Positions 31,286 to 44,900 of a stretch of 64,000 nt of DNA are shown here, in pieces. The notes beneath the pieces are model-generated. The model was not told the DNA's origin, did no database searches, and saw only the letters and a program-made list of their open reading frames with translations. Position 1 is the stretch's first letter. Every line of letters starts with the position of its first letter. Source of the DNA: Strigops habroptila (lineage: Eukaryota > Chordata > Aves > Psittaciformes > Psittacidae). The position numbers and the translations under genes were made by a program. The stretch lies in contig NC_046358.1 of the NCBI RefSeq assembly GCF_004027225.2, forward strand, positions 68,405,028 to 68,469,027, in the 5' to 3' direction.

Positions 31286-33267
31286 TTGACAAACGAACAG
31301 ACGGACAGATGGGTGTTTACTGATTGTGTATCCATCCCTCCCAGCCCCCAGACTCCCCAGACAGGACGAGCAGCAGGCCTTTACTGAAGGACATCGTGTC
31401 TCTCCTTGCAACGGCTGCAGTGGTTGAACCGGGAGCCGCAGGGCTGCGTGGTGCTGGGCCCAATCCCAGCCCGGGGGTTTCCTATGGGACTGTTCACTCC
31501 AGCCTCCAGGTGGTGCTGTGCTGCGCATCCACTGTGCAGGATCCAGCACCCAGTCTGTCCAGATGCCAGGGAAGAGCAAATCCCGATGTGCACGTGCCAG
31601 CACACCCAGCCTGGGCAGCTTTAAGCCCCCAATATGTGGCACTGGGACCCAACTTCCTGGGCAATGGGGAAGAAACAGGCCTAGCCTTCCTCTTCGTCCC
31701 CATCAACTCTTGGTTTCTGCTGCTTCAGACCTACTCATGGCACTGCCCAGTGCCCCTTTCCTGGCTCTCCCCATGAGACATGTGTGGTTACGAACGTGGG
31801 GGCTCAGAGGGAGGAGGAGGTCTCAGAGATCCTGCTCTGGGTTGGACTCGGTGCCAAATGCCCATTTAACTGCTGCTCCCACAACTGGGCCAGATGTGGG
31901 CTCCTGCTTGTGGCTTGTGTCTTCCTCTTTCTAGTAACTGAAACAGTGCTCCAGAGCAAGGTGGGGGGGCTCTGCCAGAGGGGCCTGTGTTTGCCCCAGG
32001 TCTTGCCATTTGGGATGGGGACCTGTGCCCCTGCAGCCCCCATGTCTTCATGGGATCCACGGTTATTCCTGGAGGAGAGGCTGTGCTGCGAGGGGCAGGC
32101 ACAGCCCCAAGAGCTCCTCGTGGTGTCAAACAGTGCAAGGGCATTGGCACCCTGGGGTGGAAGGAAGGATCTCAGCAGTGTGAGTGTTCCCACCTTTCCC
32201 AGTGACTCTGGTGCAGGCTCCAGCAGTGTGCATCCCTGGAGCAGCACCGGGGCTGTTCCCACCCCAGGCTTGAGCAGGACAAACTCCTGAGCACACGGAG
32301 CTGAGTACTGGGCTGAGAGCCCCGCATGGTGCCCAGTGCCAGGCAGCAAAGCCCATATTCCTCCTGACAGGGGTTATTCAGCTCAACTATCACAACTTGG
32401 AGACGCTGTACTGATGCAGTCACAAGGCTCTGGAATGACAAAGGGAGGTGGGAAGCTGCTGGGGAAATGCCCTTGCCCAGTAAAGCCCTGACTCATCCCT
32501 TGCTGGGAACTGCATTGCACAATCAGGACTCCAGCAACTCCCAGTCACGCCTGCAATGGGTCCCCTCCAGACCCCAGAAAGCTCCTTCCTCTCATCCATG
32601 CCTTCTCCAGCCACACCGGAGCCCATCAGCCTGTGGGGAGGCAGAGCAAGGGGGGATTTGGGGACAGAAGACCAGATGTCCTGCCATGAGATGATGGGAT
32701 ATGGTCCCCCCCCACCATGAGAGGCTGCTGCCCACGCAACGAGCAGGGACCAGTGCCCGGCAGATGGGAGAAGCACAGGGGTTGTGGGGCAGAACCTCCT
32801 GTTCATGGCCACCAAGCTCAGACCAATGGCTGGTGCCTAAATCCCTTTGTGTCCAGGCTGCCTGGGAGATGGGTCCAGGCCCCAGTACCAGGAAGCACCA
32901 AAGCTGCAGCTCTGGCTGTGCTCAGGGGGATCCGTGGCTGCTCTGGGGTGGTCTGGGCACAGCCAGGTCTCTGCCCTCCAGCCTACAGCGAGCTCAGTGC
33001 AGCCTAGCTTTGCCATGGCAGAGCTCAGCCGGTCAAGCACGTGCAGCCTTGCAAAACCTCGAACCACTTCTGTAGGAAAACACACCTCACTGTTGGAATA
33101 GATTTCCTACCTGTATTCTCGATAAGCTCTGCTGGTTGGGCTTATTGAAGTCAGGAAAACCTGGGAGGCTCAGATGCTGCACGAGGGCATGTGCTTCTTG
33201 TGTCAAAACACACCCTCAGCAGAGGAAGTTGCTTTGTTCAGGTGCTGGAGCATGGCCTGTACCTGGG
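31286..33267. other. intergenic, GC-rich, no gene called
   Basis: Open frames up to about 180 codons occur on both strands (for example 31804-32349, minus). None carries a recognisable domain, and frames overlap on both strands as expected in GC-rich DNA. I see no repeat. Confidence 0.35.
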
Positions 33268-33891
33268 TGTTCTGGGTTCGGCTGTGACAGTCATTTTTCT
33301 CCTTCCTAGTAGCTGGTGCAGTGCTGTGTTTGGGCTTTAGTCTGAGAACTGCTGGTAACATACTGATGTTTTAGTTGTTGCTCAGTAGCACTTACCCCGA
33401 TCAAGGACTTTTCAGTCTCTCATGCTCCGCCAGTGAGGAGGAGCATAAGAAGATGGGAGGAAGCAGAGACAGGACACCTGACCCAAACTAGCCAAAGGGG
33501 TATTCCATACCACAGCATGTCATGCCCAGTATATAAATTGGGGGGAGTTACCCAGAAGGCCCAGATCACGGCTTGAGTCAGGCTTGGTATCGGCCGGTGG
33601 GTGGTGAGCAATTGTATTGTGCATCACTTGTGTTTATTGTTGTTTTTCCTTCTTCCCTTTTTAGATTTTATATTCTCTCCCCTTGTTATTTCCCTTATCA
33701 TTATTGTTATTGGTGGTAGCAGTAGTGGTTTTGTATTATACCTTAGTTACTGGACTGTTCTTATCTCAACTGGTGGGATTTACATTCTTTCAATTCTCCT
33801 CCCATCCCACTGGGAGCGGGAGGGAAGAAAGGAGGGGAGTGAGTGAGCGGCTGCATGGTTCTGAGTTACCGGCTGGGCTCAAACCACAACA
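33268..33891 (+). mobile_element. solo LTR of an avian endogenous retrovirus
   Basis: The 624-bp element begins tgttctgggttcggctg and ends gggctcaaaccacaaca. It is collinear, in inverted orientation, with the LTR at 20830-21422 (shared segment ccaaaggggtattccatacc and shared tail). A TATATAAATTG motif at about 33530 is a likely viral core promoter. No internal viral genes flank it. Confidence 0.85.
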
Positions 33892-34344
33892 CTAGTTAGA
33901 AGGGTCTTACCTTGAGGTGGGACCCGCAGCGGTGGAGGAGGTTGCAGAGGGCTGATGCCGAGTGCATGGGGACAAGAAGAACGAGCTCCAGCTCTCACCA
34001 GCAAAGCCCCTGGGGGTGCTTGGCCAAGTTCATGCCCAGCATGGTGCAGCAGGGCCCCACCACTCCTACCCCGGGGCCAGACTGAGCGCTGTGGGGTGTT
34101 ATTGCCAGGCTGGAGGGTGGCAGGGATGTGGTCACAGTGCTGCCCAGCACGGGGTGGGGGCCTGGCAGCTGGTGCTCACCCTGCACTGCAGCACCCAGGG
34201 GCGTGGAGGGGTCGCTGTGGCTCTGGGCATCGCGGCCAGACAGGCAGCCATGGCCATGGGTGTCCTGTCCTGCTGGTCGGGTGGCCATGGCTGAGCTGCA
34301 CTGGGCACATGGGGCAGGGACAGGGTGTGGGGAAGTGGTCGTTC
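33892..34344. other. intergenic, GC-rich, nothing recognised
   Basis: Short unique GC-rich segment between an LTR and a CR1 copy. No splice-supported coding frame was seen. Confidence 0.4.
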
Positions 34345-34890
34345 TGATGCACTGGGCAGTGGTGAGGCCGCATCTTGAATCCTGTGTTCAGTTCTGGGCC
34401 CCTCACTGCAAGAGAGACATTGAGGTGCTGGAGCAGGTCCAGAGAAGGGCAATGGAGCTGGTGAAGGGTCTGGAGCACAAGCGTGATGAGGAACGGCTGA
34501 AGGACCTGGCAGAGTTTAGTCTGGAGAAGAGAAGGCTCGGGGGAGACCTTTTCGCTCTCTATAACTATCTGAAAGGAGGTTGTAGTGAGGTGGGGTCGGT
34601 CTCTGCTCCCAAGGAACAAGTGGTGAGATGAGAAGAAATGGCCTCAAGCTGTGCCAGGGGAAGTTTAGACTGGATATTAGGAACAATTCCTTCTCCAAAG
34701 GGTGGCCAGGCATTGGAACAGGCTGCCCAGGGCAGTGGTAGTCACTGTCCCTGGAAGTGTTCACAAACCGTGTAGACGAGGCCCTTAGTGACATGGTTTA
34801 GTGGTGTCCTTGGCAGTGCTGGGGTAAAGGTTGGACTTGATGATTTTAAAGGTCTTTTCCAACCTGGTTGATCCTATGATTCTATGAGAT
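34345..34890 (+). mobile_element. CR1 LINE 3' end
   Basis: The plus strand reads from the [20 protein letters not shown] coding part, through [20 protein letters not shown] and a frame break, to gatcctatgattctatgag. Confidence 0.93.
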
Positions 34891-37500
34891 GAAGTGATGT
34901 GGAATGAGGCTCAGCTCGCTGACTAATGCAGGCACAGAGAGCTCAGTTTTATTGGTTTCACTCCAACTGCTTTGTCCAAGGAACAAGCTGACCCTGCAGC
35001 ACATGCAGGTGTGAGCTGTCACTGCAGCCGCATCCGCAGCAATCCCGACATCCTGGATCCATCACACCCCAGCCAGCACCAGCACCCCCACTCCTCGGGA
35101 GCGCTGCCCAAACCTCTGCTCTGCTGCCACCACAGAGACACCTCTGAGCTCCCGCCCTGCAGTCAACAGGATTTTTATCACTCCTCTACGTTGCGGTACA
35201 TTGTGCTGCCTCAAAAGCTGCTGCTGCAAAGCAAGAGCAAGTCTAACATGTGCTGGACCTGGAGTCCTCCCCGCTGCTTCCAACAAAGCGCTTTTGGAGC
35301 TGCTGACATGTCCCTTGCAGGCTGAGAGACACGAGCCATCTTCTGCTGGGGATGAACCCATCAGGGGGCAAGATGTGAGGTCCCCAGGTGGGTTCTGCAG
35401 CACCCAGCCAGGAGATGCTGCCCAGATGTACGACCCAATGGCAGGGCCTGGGGAGACCGCAGGGGCAGAGTTCGGTGAGTTGCAGCCTCCCCCCATCCCT
35501 TCCCCCTCTGCAAAGGGCTAGTAGGTGGCTTTGGGCACGCGAAATGACAGCACCAAGCACAGGGTGACTGACAGCCGCTGGCATTTGGGATAAGAGAACA
35601 CAAGGAACAAAAATGTGTGACCGATTCTGTTGCATGGGACCCAGGAGATGCTCCTGAGCCAGGCTGTGGGGGATGCTGTCCCTCCAAGGGATCTGCTGCC
35701 CAGGTGAGAGCGTGGCCCTTACTTTCCTGCTGAACCCAACCCTGCTCCAGGAGATCTTGTCCTGGCGCCTCCCAAGGGTGAGTGGTTATTGTCCGCCTGG
35801 AGGCTATTTTCAGCATCTTCATGCTGCTCACCTGCATCCACAATCCTGAGGAAATCCTCACTATTTATCCACTTCAAATTTCTTCCTTCCCCAGTCACTG
35901 CCTGTAATGGCCATGCAGGAGATCTGCTGAGAGTTGTTTTGTTTTCCTCTTCCTGGCAGAGCACACTCACTGGTGCTGTGCTTCCTGGGGGGGTCCCGCT
36001 GCCACATGTCCCACTCAAAGGACGGTGGGTGCGGAGCAGTTAGGGAATGCTTCTTTGTGTTCCTTTCTGCCAGCCCAGCCGCAGGGGTGTTTAACTGGCA
36101 GAGCATCCCAGCCCAGCCAGGGGGGTTTCTCACCTCCCACCCAGATAAGGGGTTTAGGATCCCCACAGGACTTACAACTCAGCCCAGAAAAGCCAAGGAG
36201 ATCCGGGATCAAAGCAGAGCCTACTACTGCCTCCAAGTCTATACCAGAGGAGTACCAGCCTTCGGGATGGCTCTCCTCCCCCTCTGTCAGGTCACAAAGG
36301 CAAAAAGCCTGAAGACATCAAATACTCCCTGCAGAGCCAGGCTGATGAAGTGAGACTGCTTTGGGGACAGACTTTACATTGCAAAAAAAGGGGCTGAAAA
36401 AGCCACTGATAGGGATTAGCAGGTTAGATGGGATGGATCCACAGCCCAGAGCATTTGTACCGGCTGTACTGGCTCTTCTACCCCACCAAGCTTCTGCCCT
36501 CTGCCTCCCAGTATAACCAGAGCTATCCAACTCCTCTGACCTCCAAGTGCTGCTATGTGGGAGGGGGCTTTGGAAAGCCATTGAACAGGGTAAAAAATGC
36601 CCTAAAAAAGGACACATGCCAGTGCTCGGCCCCAGCATGCTCTGGTTTCACTCTAAGCTCACAGACATGAACCGAAGCTGCAGGTTACAGCTCTGGGCTG
36701 GACCCCGATAGTGGGAAGCACATCCAGCCCCTTGGTTCCACCACTGTTGGTACAAACCCTGTCTTAGCCAGAAGGGGCAAGCCAGGCAGCCACCAGCTAT
36801 AAATGCCAGTAGTTCTTGGGTCATGAGATAGCTCTGGATTCCACATGGCTTGAGACAGGCACCTACTGTGCTGATGTGCTCGAAGAGGCTGGCCAGACCA
36901 GGCCGTTTGGTGTTTCTTGAGATACTGCCTTCTCTTTTTAGGTACTGTCTTTTCTGTCAGTGCTGCTTGGTGCTGGCCAGGGCCACCAGCTGGGGGAGAA
37001 GCCATGGCTGCTGAGAGAAGCAGGAGAGCAGCCTGTCTTCAGCCAGTGAACACCTGATTGAGGAAGACTGCAGCTGTACAAACATGATGGGATGCTTATT
37101 CTCAAGAAACAGAAGATGTGCCTCACCTGGCCTCGATGCAAGGAAAGCTTTTTATCTTAGCTGCAACAGAACTACAATGTCAAGTGATCCCCTCACCCAG
37201 GTATACCCCGAAAGATGCCCCAATCCCATCCCACCCCACCAAACCCCTTGGTTCATGCCAGGTCTCCTCTGGGAAGGCTGCGATGACACTAGTTCTGCAA
37301 GCTGCTGCTACACACTGTGGAAGCTGGAGCTGTCAGGGAACAGAAAGGAAAAGGGAATGACACCTGGCTGAAGATCACAGGAGTGGGATGTAGACAAGGA
37401 CTCTGGGAGGAGCAGTAGGAGCAAGCACTGACAGACCATGCCCTCGTGGAAGGCAAGTGTCTACTCAGGACCAGCTTCAGTTCAGGGCAGATAACGATAA
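34891..37500. other. intergenic, about 2.6 kb, no gene recognised
   Basis: Unique sequence with overlapping chance open frames on both strands (up to 166 codons at 35361-35861, minus). None shows a family motif or a phase-consistent splice chain. Confidence 0.35.
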
Positions 37501-37706
37501 TCACAGAATCATGGAATGATTTGGGTTGGAAGGGACATTAAAGCTCATCCAGTTCCAACCCCCTGCCACGGGCAGGGAGACCTTGCACTAGAGCAGGTTG
37601 CTCCAAGCCCCGTCCAACCTGACCTTGAACACTGCCAGGGATGGGGCAGCCACAGCTTCTCTGGGCAACCTGTGCCAGTGCCTCAGCACCCTCACAGGGA
37701 AGAGAA
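37501..37706 (-). mobile_element. CR1 LINE 3' end, short
   Basis: Minus-strand copy from cacagaatcatggaatgatttggg to cctcagcaccctcacagggaagag, truncated at its 5' end. Confidence 0.92.
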
Positions 37707-38887
37707 ATGGTGACAAAGACCATTTCTTGATTGCTGATCCAAGTGGCTCTGGAAAGCCTTGAGACCAGCAGTGCCTCTGCCAACTCTGCATCTCTTACAG
37801 AGGTGCACGCTGTGTCTTGGCAGCACCAAGAGTCTCAACCTGGTGAATAGATCATACCCATGGAAACCACATGGACATGAGGCTGAGGCAGGAGCCCTGT
37901 GGTGGTGGGGCAATGCAGGCAGAGGGGTTCAGCCTCAGTCCTCCTCTCTGGCAGCATCCAGGCAGGGACAAGCCAGGCAGGGAAAGACATGCAATGGGAC
38001 TCTAAGCCCACTGGTACTGCTGGTGCAATACAAAGCACAACCTGAGGTTCAGGACATCAGCCCTTGTGCTCTGCAGTTTCTTGATCCACGGGCATGGTGG
38101 GTAGACAGGACAGACCACCCACAGATGGGTGTCACAAGCTGTGGTCACCTAACCCCCACACCCTGAGGCTGCTACAGAAAACAGGCAGTGAGTGATGGGG
38201 GGACACTTACCAATGACTGCTCTAAGCAGTATCGGTCTCAGGCTGAGCGGATGTTTCAGGCCTGCAAGAAAAGAACAAAACCAAAACACACAGGCAGTCA
38301 GTGGGGAGGTGACAACCCCATCTTGAAGCAAGAGGAGAAACTAAACAGTGGCATCACCCCTGCGAGGAAGGACACTTTCACCAGGGTAAAGCAGTGGTCC
38401 TCAGCCCAGTGCTTGCAGATGGGACCTGCTGATGCCGCTCATAGGCTGAGGATGCAGCAGTTCAAACCAAGGTTGCTGGGGAGAGCAGAGCAGCTTTTGG
38501 TCAACCAGTTGCAGAGCTCTTTGGACACCTATGGCTCCAGCCCAAATGCTCCTCTTTGCACTGGTGCAAAGACCAAATAACTTCAGTGCCCCAAGCGGGG
38601 CTTCATACCAGAATGAGCTGTGACAGAGTACAGATGAGCAAACCAGCAGCCGCAGCAGATCAGGTTGTCAAAGGCCCTTCCAGCATGCAGGGGCCCGGTG
38701 CCCACTCTCGAGGGGCATCCCAGCTATGAAAAGCTGAGACTGTTTGTCCAGCGAGTGCTTGAATGTTTGCACATACTTTAAAGGGGGTTGAAACATGCAC
38801 GTAACCCCTGACACTGGGAAGCGTGAGGAGTTCTTGCTTTCAGCTAGATGCAATCCCGACAGAAAAGGACATCTTCTTCCCCGTTCA
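37707..38887. other. 3' side of the two-helix gene, no gene seen
   Basis: It should hold the 3' untranslated region of the minus-strand gene ending at 38888. I found no AATAAA on the minus strand close to the stop. Confidence 0.35.
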
Positions 38888-38939
38888 TCAGCTCCAGGGA
38901 GATGGGCTCTCTGAATCTACTTCCCTTCCATACTGTGTG
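38888..38939 (-). CDS. two-helix gene, exon 7 with stop
   Basis: Acceptor GTTCCCTTTTTTGCCTTGAG; phase 2 in. It encodes TQYGREVDSESPSPWS and TGA. A second AG seven bases on (CACACAG) would instead give a five-residue end (MEGK and stop after the split codon), so the exact C-terminus is uncertain. Confidence 0.45.
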
Positions 38940-41900
38940 CTCAAGGCAAAAAAGGGAACATCTGCCTGGTCCTGGACACGGGCTGAACACCTCCATGTGG
39001 AATGGCAGGGCAAGGACTTTGCTTCCTTGAGACCCAGACCTGTGACCAGGACATGGCTTTGTGGGTCCCACCAAGCTACCTTCTCCCTGACACGGTTGAT
39101 GATGGCTGACACAATCAACCAGGGTCCCACACCTATGAAGCATGAACATTCCTCCTTCCCGCTCCCCATCTTCCTTTCAACAGACCCTGCACTGGTGCAG
39201 CTGCTGAGGAAAAGGCTCTAATTATAAAACAGCAGATGCTTTGCATGTCTGAGGAAGGTTATTTCAGCTGTCAACATAACCTGATGCTTAGGGACCCTCA
39301 GTCACCTCTAAATTGCCATGACAGAGCATTTGGCATGACCTATCTTGCAGAGCCAAAGTGATGTTAAACCATGCCATTGCATCCACATACCACACACACA
39401 ATATATGCCCTATATGACCTATTGTACACAGCTAATGCATCACAAATACCACTGGGGGGGATACCTAACAATGTAAGTGTGCTTACCTGAACTATCTTCA
39501 ACCATGTTTGAGTTCATGGAACCAGCACAAATGTTCAACGTGCTGGAGAAGGTGGAAATGGCAGAGAATGTGCTAGATACATACATACCCACATAGCTGT
39601 TCATGCGCATACATTTATCTGCACGCTGTGCATTATGCTAGACAAAAAGCACTACTACAAGGAGTGAAACCAGGCTCCCCCAAGCTATGGATGATAGGAC
39701 CACTCTCAGACTGCGTAAGCATCGATCACTGAAATGGGAAAGAAACAAAACCTGCATAAACCCTATATCCCCCTTGCTCTCCTCCTTTTCCTGCAGTGGG
39801 CAGCAGCTGAACAGCCAGCTGCTTTAGGAGCCCACAGTGAGTTTCCATAGGTGCCATTTCTCCCTTTCCTGTCACTTAGGTCCACTTTGGAGCTGGACTG
39901 AATCTGCTGTAACAAGGCTGTAGAGCTCTGATCCGTCAGCGTGGCTCAGTTTGAGGTCTCTGCAGTGAAGGGGTTCAGCAACAGAAATAAAACCTTTCCT
40001 CTTCACCTCAAAGGTGTAGCCCCACTGTCTCTGCACAGCAACTGAGGACAGCTCAGACAATGCAAGACCAAGCTGCAGTGCTGCCTCCAGGTCTTACTTG
40101 GCATGGCCACTGCAGCCCAGGATGCTGTGGGCTCCATGAAGGGCTCAGCTGCCACCCAGAGACCACGCACTGGGAAAGGCCTCTCCATTTCCACAGAGGT
40201 TCCCAAGGCAAGACACTGCCCCATCACACACACACACAGAGGTGAACGATGGAAGCCAGGTAGGGCTTCTGCTGATGTGTCAGCCAGTTCAGGCTACTCA
40301 CCAGACAGTCTCTTCACTGGCCCATGCCAAGGAAGAAAATGATGCCAACTCTTCCTCAGCTCTTCTCCTTCCACATGGCCAGATCTCCTGCCCCACATTA
40401 ACAGGGGAAGGTATCCCAGAACCATCTTGTGTTCCTCCACATCCCCCATCTTCACAACTTCACTCATCCTTAGCCCACTCCTATCCCAGAGCCACTGCAC
40501 ACCTCCCACGGGGAGCCACCAGCACCATATGAGGAGCTGTCAACAGTTGTTCTCTCACCCTACCCAGTAAGGACAAAGCTGAGCTTAGCAGAAACAGAGT
40601 CCAGAAGAGCAGGAAAAGAAAGGAAGAAGGAGGCAAGGAGAGCTACAGCCAAAACAAGATGCCCATGGAGAGCTGTCTTTACCGGTAACCCTCACGGTAT
40701 CTCCTGGAAGCAGTCGGGCGCTGTCTTCTTCTCACATACAGATCTGTGTCTACTGTCTCCTGAACCGCTTGCTCTGGAAGCAGGACAAAGAAAGATAAAC
40801 CTCTGTCGATGTGCTCCTTGCAGCTATCAGCAAGCCCTGCAGGAGACTGCCTGGGAATAGCTGCTGGTGGGGGCTGAGCAATGAGGAATGGCATTCCTGA
40901 GAGTTGTGTAATGGTCCACAAAACCTGTACTGCAGCCCTCCTTCCTTCCTCAGTTGAAAATGTTTTCATCCCATCACTTAAGAAAACCCTTCATTTAAGA
41001 AGTTAATAAACTTCTTAAATTTGGTGCTTTTCTGGGTGGTGTGTTTGGAAACCCAGCACACTGACCTTCTGCACACCACAACTGCTGCACAGTGCAGGAG
41101 ACCAAATGACTTCACTGACATCCTTGTGGCTTCCCTCTCCTCCACGCTGGCCAACAAGGCTGGCCTTACACCATATGAAGGCAGCACATCTTCTTTCAAT
41201 ACCTGAAGCTATCTGATCTGCTCTCCTATGAGGCGCATCACCTGCATTTCGCACACAGGTTCCAACTGCTCAGAAGAGCACAAAACTAAATGGCCAAACC
41301 AAAAATCCCTCCCTGTTTGGAGAACTGCCATCAGCTGTTCAGTCTCTTCCTCACCAGCTGGTGCAGCTGAAGGTCTGGCCTTGTGGTTTTTCTGTCACAC
41401 AGTCCATTGTGAACACATATACATACTTCTGATAAATACGTGTGTGCATTGAGCATAATCAGGAGGTATATAAATAAGCTGTGGTTTCCAAACATAAATG
41501 TGCAGGACTGCAGGGTAAGGAAGCATGTAAAGTCGCTTTACCTGCAGGTGATAAAAGAGAGGAAACTAAAATTCGGGGGGCTTTCTTCCCTTCAGCACAC
41601 ACAATACTAAATGGCTGTAGAGCTGGTCAAATCAAATGTTGGCAATGGGAGATTTCTTGTAAAACAAAGCATGGATTTAATTATTTGGGTTTTGGTCAAA
41701 AATGCTTGTTAAGATTGTGGATAGAAGCAATAAAAGTTCCCAAAAGCTGCCATCAAGAGTAATTGCCAGCGACATTTTGTGGAGGGCAGCTCTGAAAGCC
41801 ACTGCCTATGGAAGGGCTGGGATGAGCATGAACTCCCCGCCTCGTCCTGGCAAGCCCTCCTTTATTTACCCATCTCTGCCCACTAACAACTCATCTCCTG

Positions 41901-44900
41901 GGCTCTAAGGCTTAGCCACAGTGTTTAGGACAATGGTCTCTCATGAAGCCAATGCCCAAAGACAACTCTTGGCTTGATTTCCCTCCTTTCCTTCAAAAAC
42001 TAGCAGCAGGGAAATGCCCACTTGTCTGGCAGGTAATGCACAGTGCTCATAGCTGGACTGCAGGTGCTAAGAAGGAGCCTATTTGTCTGGGTGTACAGAC
42101 ATTCGTGCACGAAGTGACAAAGTCAGAAGTGCTTTCCCCGTCACTCCTGGCTGACATGGAAAAGCAAGTGCCTGCATGGGATAAGATTTCTCCAGCCATA
42201 ATCTCAGGGCTTGGCCCAACTCACCAATCTCTTCCACAATATTCTCAGTGCTTCCAGGAGGAGTGGTTTTCTCCTGTTCAGAAACAAAACAAAACAAACA
42301 AAACAAGAGTAACAGCCTCAGGTGAGTGCCCCCTCCACCTGCCCTCCTGCTCTGACAGAGGAATCAGAAGCGCTGAGGCCTTCCTGGTCATCGCTGTGAT
42401 TAACACCATGGACACCAAACTGCTGCCCTCCTGCTCTGACAGAGGAATCAGAAGCGCTGAGGCCTTCCTGGTCATCACTGTGATTAACACCATGGACACC
42501 AAACTGCTGCGCTCCTGCTCTCAGCACCAGCCCCTGATGTCTTCAGCCACTCCATCCAGCAGAGTGGTGTCCATCCCAACCAGCGCAAGCCCTTCAATTA
42601 CACTGCTGTACAATCATCTCAAGAGCTAAGTCCTCCTCAAGGTTGGGGTTTTTTTGCCCCTTAAAAAAGCAACATTCAGGTAACTGCAAATTGACACTGT
42701 TTGCTCCAGAGTTTGCGTTAAAGAGCAAGAACAGCCACTGTTCATACTGAAAACCATCGCTAACGGGACTGATATGCACACAGAGAAACGACGATGAATG
42801 ACACTGCCCCCAAACCTGCCCCTATCACCAGTGGTACGTGTGGAGCAAGCAGGGAAGTGCTGGACTCCTCAACACTGGACACTTTCAAGGTCTGTCTGGA
42901 CAAGGTGCTGGGACATCCAGCCTAGGCCATGCTTTGCCTAGAAAGGTTGGAACAGATGATCCTTGGGGTTCCTTCCAACGTGGTATTCCATGATCCATGA
43001 AATTACTAGAGATTTGTGTATACAAAAGGCTTAAGTCCTTCTGAGACACAGCCACTGGCACTTCAAACCCAAAGATGTGCTGTCCCCCTGCAGCTGCACC
43101 CTTGGAGCTGCCCGGAGGCACCTTCACTTCTTCAGGAGCTGGATCTCGCCATGCTGCACCAAAAGAACGGATTGGGAATTCACTCCCTCTGCTCACTTGG
43201 ACCTGTAGTGCCAGAGGAGGCTTCCCTAATACCAGCTGAATGATGAATGCCAATACCTGAAAACATCAGATGCCATTTTCTAATCTCTTCAACTCAGCAA
43301 CCATAGAAAAAGATGAGTTAGGAAACGAAAGGGGGTAAAATGATGTTATGAATTTCCCTAGGGGTTGGTTCAAAGAGTTTATCAGGGGAAACTCTGATTA
43401 CATTGATCCCACAGGTGCTGGAGTACTTAGTGCTCTGCTATTTGGGATAACAAAGAAAATCACACCACAGAGCCCATGACCTGGCACCTGATTTTAAACA
43501 TTAAGAAAAAAAATTTAGAAAAAAATTAAAAGAAGCTTTAAAAAATCAGAATAAAGTAGACCCCCCCCCCTTTTTTTCTTCAAACATAAGGAGAAAGTAA
43601 CAAAAGTCTGATTTAACTTAATTCAAGTGCAAGTTATCACTGTAAGTCCTAGGCAAGAGTCAAGTACAAGGTGCCTGAGCAGCTGAGCAGGACCTGACCT
43701 TTGAGCTGAGAAATGCCTGTTCAATGCGCAGACCTCCAAGAAGGCAAGAGTTAATCTGGACCTGCTACATGGGCTGTTTGCTGAGTGCTGCCTGCCCTCC
43801 AGAGGTGTCTTTGAACTTTGTCAGGCTTTAAAGAACCTGAAGGGACCATCTGAGCCTCGCAATGGAAAGGTTGGCTCATCTGGCTCCACTTCCACTACTG
43901 CCCTCCGGCATCCAAACCCTGATGTTATTCCAGCAGCTTAGGGCTGGTGGGTGAGAGGGAACAACCAAACAAAGGAATGGAAAAATACAGAACAGATGGG
44001 AAAAACATATCCAATTAGCTCCCCAGACTGCAATTCCAGAAGCCTTCCTTCTGGCAAAGGTGTGCTGTGGCATTAACTTGACCTCTTTGGTTTAGAGGCT
44101 GCCAACAGCTCCTGCTCTCGATTGGGATATCTGAACAGGCCATACTGGCACAGCCTTGCGTTCCTGCAGGGGCCTGACTGTAACTCTATACGGTCTGGGT
44201 CAGGCAGTCCATGTGCTGTAGCAACTCACTGTTGGGAGCAGGAGTCCCAGACCACGGCTCCTGCTGAGAGGCCATGCTCCCCATGGACACCACTGGAGAG
44301 GGCAGGCGGCAGCAGCATGCGAGGGTGATGCTTGGACACAGACAGGCTTCCCGCAGCAGACAGTTTGCCAAGGTTTTTCCAAACAAGAGCTATGAGTTTC
44401 CCAAAAATACCATTCAGCGGGAAAGCCGACTGCTTGAGACCCAAAGCTGAACGAAAGCAGACAGGAAGAGCGGACCAGAGGGTCTGACACACTGCTGGTG
44501 TTGAACTGAAACCAAGCAGCTCCCCCACCCAGTGCAACAGTGTACAGAACCACAGCAGTACCCACTGCCAGGCAAGCACAAGCACGGACCCTCTCCTCGC
44601 ACTCGGTAGGGTATAGCAAACTAGGCGTAGTCATAGTTGCCCCAGCTGTCATGAACTTGTGCTTCCTAAATGGGACAACAGTGATGGAAGGAGAAGGGCA
44701 GGAGCAGCTAATTGAACTTCCCCCAGCTGAACAAAGCTGTGCTTCCAGGCAGATCACCCAGCCCAGTGCCTGAATGGGCTACAAGAAACCTGGAGAGGGT
44801 CTTTGGACAAGGGCCTGTAAGGACAGGACAAGGGGGAATGGCTGTAACCTGACAGAGGGGAGACTGAGATGAGCTCTAAGGCAGAAGCTCTTCCCTGTGA

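Noticed and set aside
31804-32349. 181-codon minus-strand frame
   Set aside because: GC-rich chance frame. A plus-strand frame covers the same DNA and neither shows a domain.
41943-42629. 228-codon plus-strand frame
   Set aside because: It is kept open by the 84-bp tandem repeat, is also open on the other strand there, and has no domain.
42885-43253. 122-codon minus-strand frame as a single large exon
   Set aside because: It runs on into a CR1-like tail. Within it only 43197-43256 is bounded by good splice sites in phase with its neighbours, and in a different frame.
44200-44757. 185-codon minus-strand frame as one coding exon
   Set aside because: Only its first part has an acceptor and sensible sequence. 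The continuation has no hydrophobic logic, whereas splicing from 44529 to 44292 restores a membrane segment.
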